Shown piece by piece: positions 8,433-17,553 of a stretch of DNA of 32,691 nt; the stretch's first letter is position 1, and every line of letters begins with the position of its first letter. The stretch is from Betaproteobacteria bacterium (GTDB lineage: Bacteria > Pseudomonadota > Gammaproteobacteria > Burkholderiales > JACQAP01). The translations under genes and the position numbers were made by a program. Location of the stretch: NCBI GenBank assembly GCA_025351455.1, contig JANXVW010000151.1, positions 1 through 32,691 of the forward strand, given 5' to 3'. The notes beneath the pieces were generated by a model. That model was not told where the DNA came from, made no database searches, and was given only the letters and a program-made list of their open reading frames with translations.

Positions 8433-9041
8433 ATGGCGTCCGTCCTCTTCGTCGTCGCGGCCTACCTGATCGGATCGGTTTCATTCGCAGTGGTCGTTAG
8501 TTGGAGTTTCGGCCTCCCGGATCCGCGCACGTATGGTTCGGGCAACCCCGGGGCGACCAATGTGTTGCGCACCGGCAGGAAAGTGGCGGCGGTGCTCACC
8601 TTGCTCGGGGATGCCGCCAAAGGCGCGATGGCGTTGTGGCTGGCGCGACGATTGGCGCCGGATTTTGACGTCGGTGAAATCTCACTCGCTGCAGTAGCAT
8701 TCGTGGCGTTTCTCGGGCATTTGTTTCCGGTTTATTTCCGCTTCAAGGGCGGCAAGGGCGTCTCGACAGCCGCAGGCATTCTTCTGGCGCTGGATTTGCG
8801 CATTGCGGGCGTTGTGCTGCTGGTCTGGTTGCTAGTCGTGCTTGCGTCGCGTTTCTCATCGCTCGGGGCAATCATTGCGGCGCTCACCGCGCCGGTTGCG
8901 ACGATTTACTTTCTGGGCTGGGGGCCTTTCGCCTGGGTAGTCCTGGCGATGACTGCGCTGTTGCTGTCACGGCACCGCGCCAATATCGGGCGACTGTTGA
9001 ACGGGACCGAAAGCCGGATCAGGCTGTCGCGGGGCGCCTGA
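8433..9041 (+). CDS. plsY: Acyl-phosphate:glycerol-3-phosphate acyltransferase PlsY
   Basis: PlsY transfers an acyl group from acyl-phosphate to glycerol-3-phosphate, the first step of phospholipid synthesis. The 202-residue protein is polytopic, with the three conserved cytoplasmic motifs: [14 protein letters not shown] near residue 34, [12 protein letters not shown] near residue 107 and the [10 protein letters not shown] region near the end. AAGGGAG at 8418-8424 is a strong ribosome site eight bases before the ATG. The 3' end overlaps that of convergent tsaD by 23 bases. Confidence 0.96.
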   Translation: MASVLFVVAAYLIGSVSFAVVVSWSFGLPDPRTYGSGNPGATNVLRTGRKVAAVLTLLGDAAKGAMALWLARRLAPDFDVGEISLAAVAFVAFLGHLFPVYFRFKGGKGVSTAAGILLALDLRIAGVVLLVWLLVVLASRFSSLGAIIAALTAPVATIYFLGWGPFAWVVLAMTALLLSRHRANIGRLLNGTESRIRLSRGA

Positions 9042-10041
9042 GTTCGTCCAGTTCCCAGCGCGGCCGCACGGAGAAACCGCGAGTCCGAATGATGCCGGCC
9101 TCGAGCCGCTGCGCACCCGCATAGGCGATCATTGCACCGTTGTCCGTGCACAAATCCAAGGGTGGATAGAACACCTCGAAGCCCTCTGCATTGGCTTTTT
9201 GTTCCAGGGTTTTGCGCAATAGCCGGTTGGCGCCAACACCGCCGGCCACCACAAGCTGGTCCAGCCCGGTGCTCGACACGGCATCGGCGGATTTTGCGAC
9301 GAGCACCTCGACGATCGCCTGTTGGAATGCGGCAGCGATGTCCGCTTTGGTTTGAGAAGTCGCGTTTTCGCGGTTCGCCAGTGTCAGGGCGGCGGTCTTC
9401 AATCCCGAAAAGCTGAAATTCAGGTCGCCGCTCGCGATCATGGGCCGGGGCAGTTTGAATCGTTTCGGGTTTCCGGAGTCGGCAATTTTGGCGAGAGCCG
9501 GCCCGCCCGGATACGGTAAGCCGAGTAACTTTGCCGTCTTGTCGAAGGCCTCTCCGGCCGCATCGTCGACGGTTTCTCCCAGCAACTCATAATCGCCGAC
9601 CGCGCCGACCCTCATGAGTTGGGTATGGCCGCCTGAGACCAGCAGGGCCACAAACGGAAAGCGGGGTGCCGGCGCCGTAAGCAATGGCGACAGCAGATGA
9701 CCTTCCAAGTGATGCAGACCAATAACCGGGACGCCGAGGGCGAAACCGAGGCTCGCGGCAACACTTGCCCCGACCAGCAAGGCACCGGCCAGTCCCGGTC
9801 CCTGAGTGTACGCGATCCCATCAATATCGCCGAGCGCGCGGCCGGTTTGCAAGAGGAGTTGCAGGGTCAGCGGCAGCAGCCGCCTGACATGGTCGCGGGA
9901 AGCCAGTTCAGGAACCACGCCGCCGTACTCCGCATGCATGGCGACTTGGGAAAAAAGGGTATGGCCAAGCAGGCCTGCCTGTGTGTCGAACAGGGCAACG
10001 CCGGTTTCATCGCAGGATGTTTCGATCCCCAGAACTAGCAT
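9019..10041 (-). CDS. tsaD: tRNA N6-adenosine threonylcarbamoyltransferase TsaD (YgjD/Gcp)
   Basis: TsaD, with TsaB, TsaC and TsaE, makes t6A37 on ANN-decoding tRNAs. The 340-residue protein begins [17 protein letters not shown], the ASKHA ATPase phosphate-1 motif. It carries the metal-binding His pair His111/His115 in HLEGH, then [11 protein letters not shown] and [13 protein letters not shown]. Length is normal. It is divergent from rpsU, with 162 bases between start codons holding the rpsU promoter. This tsaD/rpsU head-to-head layout is common in proteobacteria. Confidence 0.97.
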   Translation of the reverse strand: MLVLGIETSCDETGVALFDTQAGLLGHTLFSQVAMHAEYGGVVPELASRDHVRRLLPLTLQLLLQTGRALGDIDGIAYTQGPGLAGALLVGASVAASLGFALGVPVIGLHHLEGHLLSPLLTAPAPRFPFVALLVSGGHTQLMRVGAVGDYELLGETVDDAAGEAFDKTAKLLGLPYPGGPALAKIADSGNPKRFKLPRPMIASGDLNFSFSGLKTAALTLANRENATSQTKADIAAAFQQAIVEVLVAKSADAVSSTGLDQLVVAGGVGANRLLRKTLEQKANAEGFEVFYPPLDLCTDNGAMIAYAGAQRLEAGIIRTRGFSVRPRWELDELRRPATA

Positions 10042-10132
10042 AAGGTCTTGAGTTTACAGGCTTGCTGGGGTTTTCTGTCAATGAACGTCCGACCGCGGAT
10101 GATACGGGATCCGCACGGACTCCCGCTTGTGT

Positions 10133-10160
10133 TTGCAAATCAGGGGATTATTGCTAGAAT
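10133..10160 (+). promoter_or_regulatory. Likely sigma-70 promoter of rpsU (macromolecular synthesis operon)
   Basis: TTGCAA at 10133-10138 and TAGAAT at 10155-10160 are 16 bases apart, and the -10 is extended by TGC at 10152-10154. The rpsU ATG is 43 bases downstream of the -10 and is preceded by AGGA at 10189-10192. Confidence 0.6.
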
Positions 10161-10203
10161 TCGCCCCTTCGTTTTTGTCGACCTTCCCAGGACAGTATTT
10201 TTT

Positions 10204-10416
10204 ATGCCGACGATTCGTGTCAAGGAAAATGAGCCGTTCGAAGTGGCCATGCGACGCTTCAAGCGCACGGTGGAAAAAACCGGTCTGCTGACCGAGTTGC
10301 GGGCGCGCGAATTCTACGAAAAGCCCACGTCCGAGCGCAAACGCAAGCTGGCGGCCGCGGTCAAGCGCCACCACAAGCGCCTGCGCAGCCAGTTGCTTCC
10401 GCCCAAGCTTTACTAA
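10204..10416 (+). CDS. rpsU: 30S ribosomal protein S21
   Basis: The 70-residue, very basic bS21 starts [21 protein letters not shown] and ends with an Arg/Lys-rich tail ([16 protein letters not shown]). It takes part in translation initiation on the 30S subunit. The open frame extends upstream, but homology begins exactly at 10204. It is the first gene of rpsU-yqeY-dnaG-rpoD. A terminator-like hairpin follows within 25 bases. Confidence 0.96.
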   Translation: MPTIRVKENEPFEVAMRRFKRTVEKTGLLTELRAREFYEKPTSERKRKLAAAVKRHHKRLRSQLLPPKLY

Positions 10417-10440
10417 AGCCGGCCGCAAGTTCAGATTCAG

Positions 10441-10469
10441 ACGGTGAATGGGATTCCATTCACCGTTTT
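10441..10469 (+). terminator. Intrinsic terminator/attenuator between rpsU and yqeY
   Basis: A perfect 11-base stem pairs 10441-10451 with 10456-10466, loop GATT, followed by TTTTGCTTTTTT. It probably ends most rpsU transcripts and lets a fraction continue into yqeY-dnaG-rpoD, as the rpsU-dnaG terminator does in E. coli. Confidence 0.88.
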
Positions 10470-10503
10470 GCTTTTTTGCAATCCGTCCCCACATTCTGAA
10501 GTC

Positions 10504-10950
10504 ATGCTTCTCAGAGCCCGCGTTACCGAAGACATGAAGACCGCGATGCGCGCTAAGGATGCGCCGCGGCTCTCCGCTATACGCCTGCTGCAGGCCGCGC
10601 TCAAGCAGCGCGAGGTGGACGAGCGCATCGAACTGACCGATGCCGATGTCCTTGCAATCATCGAAAAGATGATCAAGCAGCGCCGCGATTCGATCGAGCA
10701 GTTCGGCAAGGGTGGCCGCCAGGACCTCGTAGACAAGGAGCAATTCGAGATCGGTGTGCTAGAGGGTTACATGCCGGCGGCGATGTCGGCTGCCGAGGTC
10801 GAGGCAGCGGTCATCGAGGCGATTTTAAGCAGCGGTGCCAAGCTCATGGCCGATATGGGCAAGGTGATGGCATTGTTGAAACCCAGGCTGGCCGGACGCG
10901 CGGACATGGGCAAGGTGTCTGCGCTGGTAAAAACCAAGCTTTCCGGCTGA
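10504..10950 (+). CDS. yqeY: GatB/YqeY domain protein
   Basis: The 148-residue mostly helical protein is related to the C-terminal tRNA-binding domain of the GatB amidotransferase subunit. The family pattern is clear: an early KTAMRAKDAPRLSAIRLL, then the EKMIKQRRDSIEQF segment, an LEGYMPAAMS stretch and the C-terminal GKVMALLKPRLAGRADMGKVS repeat. The cellular role of free YqeY is not established; a tRNA-related role is inferred from the domain. The start at 10504 follows the hairpin; an in-frame ATG at 10444 lies inside the terminator stem and is unlikely. Location between rpsU and dnaG is typical of beta- and gammaproteobacteria. Confidence 0.92.
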   Translation: MLLRARVTEDMKTAMRAKDAPRLSAIRLLQAALKQREVDERIELTDADVLAIIEKMIKQRRDSIEQFGKGGRQDLVDKEQFEIGVLEGYMPAAMSAAEVEAAVIEAILSSGAKLMADMGKVMALLKPRLAGRADMGKVSALVKTKLSG

Positions 10951-11059
10951 GGCGGACGGCAATTCGCATCGTATTACCGGCGCAAGCCCGTTGTCGCGAA
11001 GGTAAAAAGCGGCTCCACGAAGGAAGATGGGCTTTCCCGGAAATTCAGGGAAACTGACC

Positions 11060-11065
11060 TATAAT
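11060..11065 (+). promoter_or_regulatory. Possible -10 box upstream of dnaG
   Basis: A perfect TATAAT lies 80 bases before the dnaG ATG in the 195-base gap after yqeY. No good -35 is visible at 16-18 bases, so this is a weak candidate for an internal promoter. The rest of the gap 10951-11145 shows no other feature. Confidence 0.35.
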
Positions 11066-11145
11066 TCTTCGAAGGCCGCCGGCTATTTCTGCAACGGTTG
11101 CCCGGCCTGAAGCCAGCAGGAAGTGACCGCGAGACATCCCGACGC

Positions 11146-12912
11146 ATGATTCCGCAGTCGTTTATTCAGGACCTTCTCAACCGGGTGGACATCGTGGATG
11201 TGGTCGAGTCCTATGTCCCGCTCAAGCGCGCCGGATCCAACTACGCCGCGCGTTGTCCCTTCCACAGCGAAAAGTCGCCGTCGTTCACGGTCAGCCAGAC
11301 CAAGCAGTTCTACCATTGCTTCGGTTGCGGAGCGCATGGCACCGCCATTAGTTTCCTGATGGAGCATCAAGGCATGGGCTTTATCGATGCGGTCAAGGAC
11401 CTCGCGGGTCGTGTCGGCATGGTCGTTCCGGAGCCCACGCCCGATCCGGAGCACAAGGAAAAGGTCGAAACAGCCGAAGACTTGACGCAAGTCATGCTCA
11501 AGGCCGCACAGTTTTACAAGGCCCAGCTCAAGTCGTCGGACAAAGCCGTTGCGTACCTGAAGAACCGCGGATTGACCGGCGAAATTGCCGCGCGCTACGG
11601 CCTGGGTTATGCCCCGGAGGGCTGGCAAAACCTGGAGGCGGTTTTTCCTGAGTACCGGGCGAAATCGCTGACCGAGGCCGGCTTGGTCATCGCCAGCGAA
11701 GAAGGCCGGCGCTACGACCGCTTTCGCGACCGCATCATGTTTCCGATCCACAACCAGCGCGGCGCGGTCATCGGCTTCGGCGGGCGCGTGATCGATCAGG
11801 GCGAACCGAAATATCTCAATTCACCGGAAACGCCGCTGTTCGAGAAGGGGCGTGAGCTCTACGGATTGTTCCAGGCACGGGGCGCGATCCGCGAAGCGCA
11901 ACGCGTGGTAGTCGTGGAAGGTTACATGGACGTCGTGGCCCTGGGCCAATACGACATTGGCTATGCAGTAGCGACCCTTGGCACGGCGACAACGCCATGG
12001 CAGGTGCAGAAACTGCTTAGGCAGACCGACAACGTCATCTATTGCTTTGATGGCGACGCCGCAGGGCGGCGCGCGGCGTGGCGCGCACTGGAGAACAGCC
12101 TGGCGCAATTGCACGACGGAAAGCAGGTGCGTTTTCTTTTTCTGCCACCCGAGCACGATCCCGACAGCTTTGTGCGCGCCCACGGCAAGGAAACCTTCGG
12201 AAAACTGCTCGATGCGGCGCCACCGCTGTCAGAAATCCTCGTGCAGGAGCTTACCTCGCGCGTCGATATGCGCACCGCGGAAGGCCGGGCAAAGTTCTTG
12301 CAAGAGTCCAGGCCGCTGGTCAAGCAAGTGGCTGCACCCCTGTTGTCGCTGATGCTGCGCAAACAGATCGCCGAACTGGCGGGCGTGTCGCAGGCCGAAC
12401 TCGATCGTAGTTTCGACATCAAAGTTGCAGGTCGTACGCAAGCGCAAGCCCCCGAACGGCGCGAATCGATCAAGCCCTCACTGCTTCGGGCGCTGGTGGA
12501 GATGCTGGCATTCCAGCCCTCGCTGGCGGCGCTGGCGGATTCGGAGCGGTTGCGCGAGAACGCCGACCTGGCCTCCAGCGAACTGCCGCAATCCGAGATC
12601 ATGTTGTTGACGAAAGTGCTTGAGCTTTGTACCCGCGAGAACCATATACGTAGCGTGGCTGAACATTTCCGCGGCAGTGAGTTTGAGCTGCTTGCCCACG
12701 AAATCGAGACGGGCAGCCTGAAATGGGAAAGCATGGACCAGGAGGCGCTCCAGTCCGAATTCGTCGGTGCCTGGAAAAAGCTGGTCGAACGATTTCGCCA
12801 CGTCCGTATCACATTGCTGCTGGAAAAAAGTAAACGGCAGAGTTGGACGTCCGAGGAAAAAGAACAGTTTCGCCGCCTTCAGCACGGTGCGGCGAATGAA
12901 ACCCCCGGGTGA
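11146..12912 (+). CDS. dnaG: DNA primase DnaG
   Basis: DnaG makes RNA primers at the replication fork in partnership with the DnaB helicase. The 588-residue protein has the CHC2 zinc finger (Cys37, His40, Cys58, Cys61 in RCPFHSEKSPSF and YHCFGCG). The TOPRIM catalytic core follows, with VVVVEGYMDVVAL near residue 255 and the metal-binding DGDAAGRRAA near 302. The C-terminal third is helical and weakly conserved, as expected for the DnaB-interacting domain. Homology starts at MIPQSFIQDLLNRVDIVDVVE, so ATG 11146 is preferred over the open extension back to 11098. The ribosome site is weak, which fits the low expression known for dnaG in this operon. Confidence 0.97.
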   Translation: MIPQSFIQDLLNRVDIVDVVESYVPLKRAGSNYAARCPFHSEKSPSFTVSQTKQFYHCFGCGAHGTAISFLMEHQGMGFIDAVKDLAGRVGMVVPEPTPDPEHKEKVETAEDLTQVMLKAAQFYKAQLKSSDKAVAYLKNRGLTGEIAARYGLGYAPEGWQNLEAVFPEYRAKSLTEAGLVIASEEGRRYDRFRDRIMFPIHNQRGAVIGFGGRVIDQGEPKYLNSPETPLFEKGRELYGLFQARGAIREAQRVVVVEGYMDVVALGQYDIGYAVATLGTATTPWQVQKLLRQTDNVIYCFDGDAAGRRAAWRALENSLAQLHDGKQVRFLFLPPEHDPDSFVRAHGKETFGKLLDAAPPLSEILVQELTSRVDMRTAEGRAKFLQESRPLVKQVAAPLLSLMLRKQIAELAGVSQAELDRSFDIKVAGRTQAQAPERRESIKPSLLRALVEMLAFQPSLAALADSERLRENADLASSELPQSEIMLLTKVLELCTRENHIRSVAEHFRGSEFELLAHEIETGSLKWESMDQEALQSEFVGAWKKLVERFRHVRITLLLEKSKRQSWTSEEKEQFRRLQHGAANETPG

Positions 12913-12918
12913 CTCCGG

Positions 12919-12924
12919 TATAAT
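12919..12924 (+). promoter_or_regulatory. Possible internal promoter -10 upstream of rpoD
   Basis: A perfect TATAAT occurs 59 bases before the rpoD start, just after the dnaG stop. The -35 region is poor. Independent rpoD promoters near the end of dnaG are known in E. coli; here it is only a candidate. AAGGGA at 12968-12973 provides the ribosome site. Confidence 0.4.
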
Positions 12925-12982
12925 GCGCGGTTCTTTTTTGTTCGGCGTTTCATAAGCAGTTGTTTTCAAGGGACTAAGGAAC

Positions 12983-14877
<1,895 letters not shown>

Positions 14878-14887
<10 letters not shown>

Positions 14888-14906
14888 GCCTTCGGATCAG
14901 TTATTG
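14878..14906 (+). other. Perfect inverted repeat with C(UUCG)G loop at the end of rpoD
   Basis: Ten bases at 14878-14887 (ending in the rpoD stop codon) are exactly complementary to 14897-14906. In RNA the loop contains CUUCGG, an unusually stable tetraloop. There is no T-tract after it, so it is more likely a 3'-end stabilising or processing hairpin than a terminator. Confidence 0.6.
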
Positions 14907-14970
14907 CTGCGCAGGTTTACCCTGACAGGGGTCAGCGTAAGCGAAGCGGGCGGAGCCATAATAGTTAGGA

Positions 14971-14990
14971 TATTTCCCGCAGGGGAAATA
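14971..14990 (+). repeat. Small inverted repeat before the rpoD terminator
   Basis: TATTTCCC at 14971-14978 pairs with GGGAAATA at 14983-14990 around a GCAG loop, immediately before the terminator stem. Its role is unclear; it could be an extra hairpin in the rpoD 3' untranslated region. Confidence 0.45.
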
Positions 14991-15022
14991 AAATGGCCGG
15001 GTTCACCACCCGGCCATTTTTT
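14991..15022 (+). terminator. Intrinsic terminator after rpoD
   Basis: A perfect 12-base stem pairs 14991-15002 with 15008-15019 (core TGGCCGGGT/ACCCGGCCA), with a five-base loop and a run of T from 15017 to 15022. It ends the macromolecular synthesis operon 20 bases before the tRNA. Confidence 0.9.
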
Positions 15023-15042
15023 GCGCCGCAAAAGTTTCGAAC

Positions 15043-15119
15043 GGGCCCGTAGCTCAGTTGGTTAGAGCAGAGGACTCATAATCCTTTGGTCGAAGGTTCA
15101 AGTCCTTCCGGGCCCACCA
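15043..15119 (+). tRNA. tRNA with CAT anticodon, probably tRNA-Ile2 (lysidine-modified)
   Basis: The gene folds as a full cloverleaf: acceptor arm GGGCCCG/CGGGCCC, D-arm GCTC/GAGC, anticodon arm GAGGA-CTCATAA-TCCTT with CAT at 15077-15079, T-arm GAAGG-TTCAAGT-CCTTC, discriminator A and encoded CCA at 15117-15119. CAT can mean elongator Met, initiator Met or Ile2. The C4-G69 and C5-G68 pairs are TilS recognition features, and E. coli has ileX (tRNA-Ile2) near rpoD, so Ile2 decoding AUA is favoured. This identity is inferred. The opposite strand is used by the end of the pabB-pabC frame. Confidence 0.9.
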
Positions 15120-16869
15120 TCTTTGCCTGATCGTCGTATTCGACGAACACGGCATCGCGCCACTTGCGCACGGAATTGACCACCCAGAGACGCGTGGCGC
15201 GACGCAGGTCGCCAGCGTCGATACGCCGTTCCGTGATTTCTCCGCGCCCTAGCAGCCAGGCGCGAAACACACCCGGGAGGAGCCCGCACGCCAACGGCGG
15301 CGTCACCTTTTCGCCGTCAATTTCCACGACGATGTTGGCGATCGTTGTCTCGGTAATCTCACCGCGCGCATTCCACAGCACCACGTCGTCGCAATCTGGC
15401 CGGGATGCTTTGGCACGATCGTATAGAGCGCGATGCGTTGTCTTGTTGTAGAGAAACGGATCGGACGGATCGACGGGCTCGGCAGCGAGGGTGAGTCTCA
15501 CCGGGCTGGCCGATGCGTTCAGCGTCATCGCTTCGCTGTGCATGCGGCCGTTGCGATCCACGACCAACCTTACCCGGTGTGGTTGCAGCGGCAATCCGTC
15601 GGCGAATTCCTCCAGGTGACGTCGGATGCGTGAGTCGTCCGAGCGAATGCCGAAATACGCCGCCGATTCCGCGAGACGGCGCAAATGTTCCTCGACGAGG
15701 AAAAAGCCCTCCGCTGGTTCCCACAGCAGGGTCTCGAGCAGCGAAAACGCCGGTGGCGATCCGGTGACGATGCGCGCCTTGAGCAGGCACTCATCGTATT
15801 CGGTCTGGCTGCGCGAGTCCCAGACGATGCCGCTGCCGACGCCATATTCCACCGTGCCGCGATTGCGGCTCACTACCGCGGTGCGGATGGCGACGTTGAA
15901 CTGCGCGCGGCGTCCCGGGGCAATATAGCCGATGCAACCGGTGTAGATGCCGCGCGGCGAACTCTCGAGCTTCGCGATGATTTCGGCGGTGCGCACTTTG
16001 GGTGCGCCGGTAATGGATGCAGGCGGAAACAGCGCTTCCAGGATGTCGCAGACTGAAGCATCGGTGTCGGCCGCCACGGTCGAAGTCATCTGCCACAGGG
16101 TCGGATAGCGCTCCAGTTCGAACAGTCGCGGTACCTGGACGCTGCCGGCGCGGGAAACCCGGCTCAGATCATTTCGGACCATGTCGACGATCATCACGTT
16201 TTCCGCGCGATCCTTCTTCGAGGCTGCAAGGGCTTGCGCCATTTCGATGTCTTGGGATTGCATCAATCCGCGGCCGGCCGTCCCTTTCATCGGCCGGCTG
16301 GTGATCCGTTCTCCGTCAAGCCGGAAGAACAACTCCGGTGAGGCCGAGCAAACCACGAAGCTGTCGCAATCCAGATAGGCGCCATACCTCGGTTCGTTTG
16401 CCCGGATCATGCGCAGGAATAGTGCTTCGGGGTCTTCGAGCGCGGGCGCATGCAGGCGCAAGGTGTAGTTGACTTGATAGGTGTCGCCGGTGGCAATGAG
16501 TGCGCGGATCGCATCGATTGCCTGGTCATGCTGCTCCCGGCTGACCGTTGCCTGCCATTGATAGGCTTGCGCCCGTTCGGCTGCAGATTGCGTCGGATAC
16601 GCGATGTGCCGCGGCTGCGGGTACAGCCCCATCCAGAACAGGGGCCAGGCGCCCGGTGCGCGGACCTGGATAGCCGGGTCGAAGGCCGGGCCCGCCTCGT
16701 AGCTGATGAAGCCCGCCGCCCACCATCCCTCGCTGTTTACGCGTTCCTCTATCCGCCTGAGCGCCGGCAAGACCGCGTCGATGCGGTCGATGATGATGAT
16801 TTCGCTGGCATCCTGGAATTGCCACCAGCCGCCTTCATCGCCATCCTGAACCAGGCCCCAGTTCAACAT
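15076..16869 (-). CDS. pabB: Fused aminodeoxychorismate synthase component I / aminodeoxychorismate lyase (PabB-PabC)
   Basis: The 597-residue protein combines two steps of p-aminobenzoate synthesis for folate. Residues 110-370 form the chorismate-using domain, with GDTYQVNYTLRLH near 128, the PabB-type SRPMKGTAGRG (Lys195), VDMVRNDLSRV near 228 and PPASITGAPKVRTAEII near 282. Residues 375-575 form a class IV aminotransferase-like domain with the PLP lysine Lys476 in YNKTTHR, and ETTIANIVVE near 507. The family-like end is VNSVRKWRDAVFV near 576. The frame then runs into the tRNA on the opposite strand; the last 14 residues (584-597) and the stop are antisense to tRNA sequence. ATG 16869 has a GGATG-like site before it. 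The amidotransferase partner PabA is not in the window. Confidence 0.92.
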   Translation of the reverse strand: MLNWGLVQDGDEGGWWQFQDASEIIIIDRIDAVLPALRRIEERVNSEGWWAAGFISYEAGPAFDPAIQVRAPGAWPLFWMGLYPQPRHIAYPTQSAAERAQAYQWQATVSREQHDQAIDAIRALIATGDTYQVNYTLRLHAPALEDPEALFLRMIRANEPRYGAYLDCDSFVVCSASPELFFRLDGERITSRPMKGTAGRGLMQSQDIEMAQALAASKKDRAENVMIVDMVRNDLSRVSRAGSVQVPRLFELERYPTLWQMTSTVAADTDASVCDILEALFPPASITGAPKVRTAEIIAKLESSPRGIYTGCIGYIAPGRRAQFNVAIRTAVVSRNRGTVEYGVGSGIVWDSRSQTEYDECLLKARIVTGSPPAFSLLETLLWEPAEGFFLVEEHLRRLAESAAYFGIRSDDSRIRRHLEEFADGLPLQPHRVRLVVDRNGRMHSEAMTLNASASPVRLTLAAEPVDPSDPFLYNKTTHRALYDRAKASRPDCDDVVLWNARGEITETTIANIVVEIDGEKVTPPLACGLLPGVFRAWLLGRGEITERRIDAGDLRRATRLWVVNSVRKWRDAVFVEYDDQAKMVGPEGLEPSTKGL

Positions 16870-16922
16870 CCAAAAATTTTACGCGATGTGGGGATGCGCG
16901 GTTCTCCTGCGCGCCATTCCAA

Positions 16923-17210
16923 ATGCAGATTGTGGATCTTCAGACCGAAATCTCGCATCTTCGCAGGACCAACGCGGAATTGAACTCGCAAATTCAGAAG
17001 CAGCGCCAGGCGTTGTGCGCCGGCTTCGATGCGGGATTCGTGGCAGGTCAGGATGCCTGCTTTTGGGAATGCAACAGCCTGCCGATGCAGGGCACAGGTT
17101 TACCGCTCAGTAGTCGTCTTTTTCCTCGACATCGCGAGTTTCGTCCTCTTCTTCTTCGTAGAAGTCTTCCTCTTCTTCCTGCCAGTCTCCCGAATCGATT
17201 ACCTCGTTGA
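16923..17210 (+). CDS. Possible small coiled-coil protein, unknown
   Basis: This 95-codon frame sits in the gap between two leftward genes. Its first 57 residues look protein-like: IVDLQTEISHLRRTNAELNS has heptad-spaced hydrophobic residues, followed by a Cys/Gly/Ala stretch. The last third only reflects the opposite strand of the acidic gene at 17107-17433 and has no independent character. No clear ribosome site is visible. It may be a remnant, an extended overlapping gene or chance. Nothing else was recognised in 16870-17106. Confidence 0.28.
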   Translation: MQIVDLQTEISHLRRTNAELNSQIQKQRQALCAGFDAGFVAGQDACFWECNSLPMQGTGLPLSSRLFPRHREFRPLLLRRSLPLLPASLPNRLPR

Positions 17211-17433
17211 CGATGTCGGAAATTCGTCCGCGCACATCCAGTTCGGCCTGGCCGGTGATGCCCCCGATTTCCACATAGACTTCTTCGTCATCGTCGATGC
17301 TGATCGTGGCGTCCGGCCATTCTTCCTGGAATGCCTGCAGCAACTGGCCCTTGAACTTTTCGTATTCTTCTTCGGAGACGACGCCGAGCAGGTCGTGGTT
17401 TGCGAAATAGGCAATCGAAAGAGTGGAGGTCAT
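17107..17433 (-). CDS. Small acidic hypothetical protein
   Basis: I do not recognise this 108-residue protein. It starts MTSTLSIAYFANHDLLGVVSEEEYEKFKGQ and has a compact region with alternating beta-like and acidic stretches. It ends in a strikingly acidic tail (about residues 85-108, mostly Glu/Asp with some Tyr). There is no signal peptide or membrane segment, so it should be cytosolic. An in-frame ATG five codons upstream (17448) is possible; 17433 is chosen as the simpler start. It stands alone, leftward, between pabB-pabC and the sulfatase-like gene. The acidic tail suggests a binding partner with a basic surface, which is speculation. The 105 bases between this gene and the sulfatase-like gene show nothing clear. 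Confidence 0.6.
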   Translation of the reverse strand: MTSTLSIAYFANHDLLGVVSEEEYEKFKGQLLQAFQEEWPDATISIDDDEEVYVEIGGITGQAELDVRGRISDIVNEVIDSGDWQEEEEDFYEEEEDETRDVEEKDDY

Positions 17434-17553
17434 GGCGTTGTGCATCAATCGGTAAGGTGGCTAAAGGATACCCAAAGCGGAATTTATTTTCCGTATTTCC
17501 AGGCGTGTCATAAACCAATATGACAGTCGCTCCCGGATCACGCCTGGCCGGTG

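Noticed and set aside
15043-15119. tRNA as an integration site of a genomic island
   Set aside because: No integrase, no direct repeat of the tRNA 3' end was noticed downstream, and the adjacent gene is a core folate gene.
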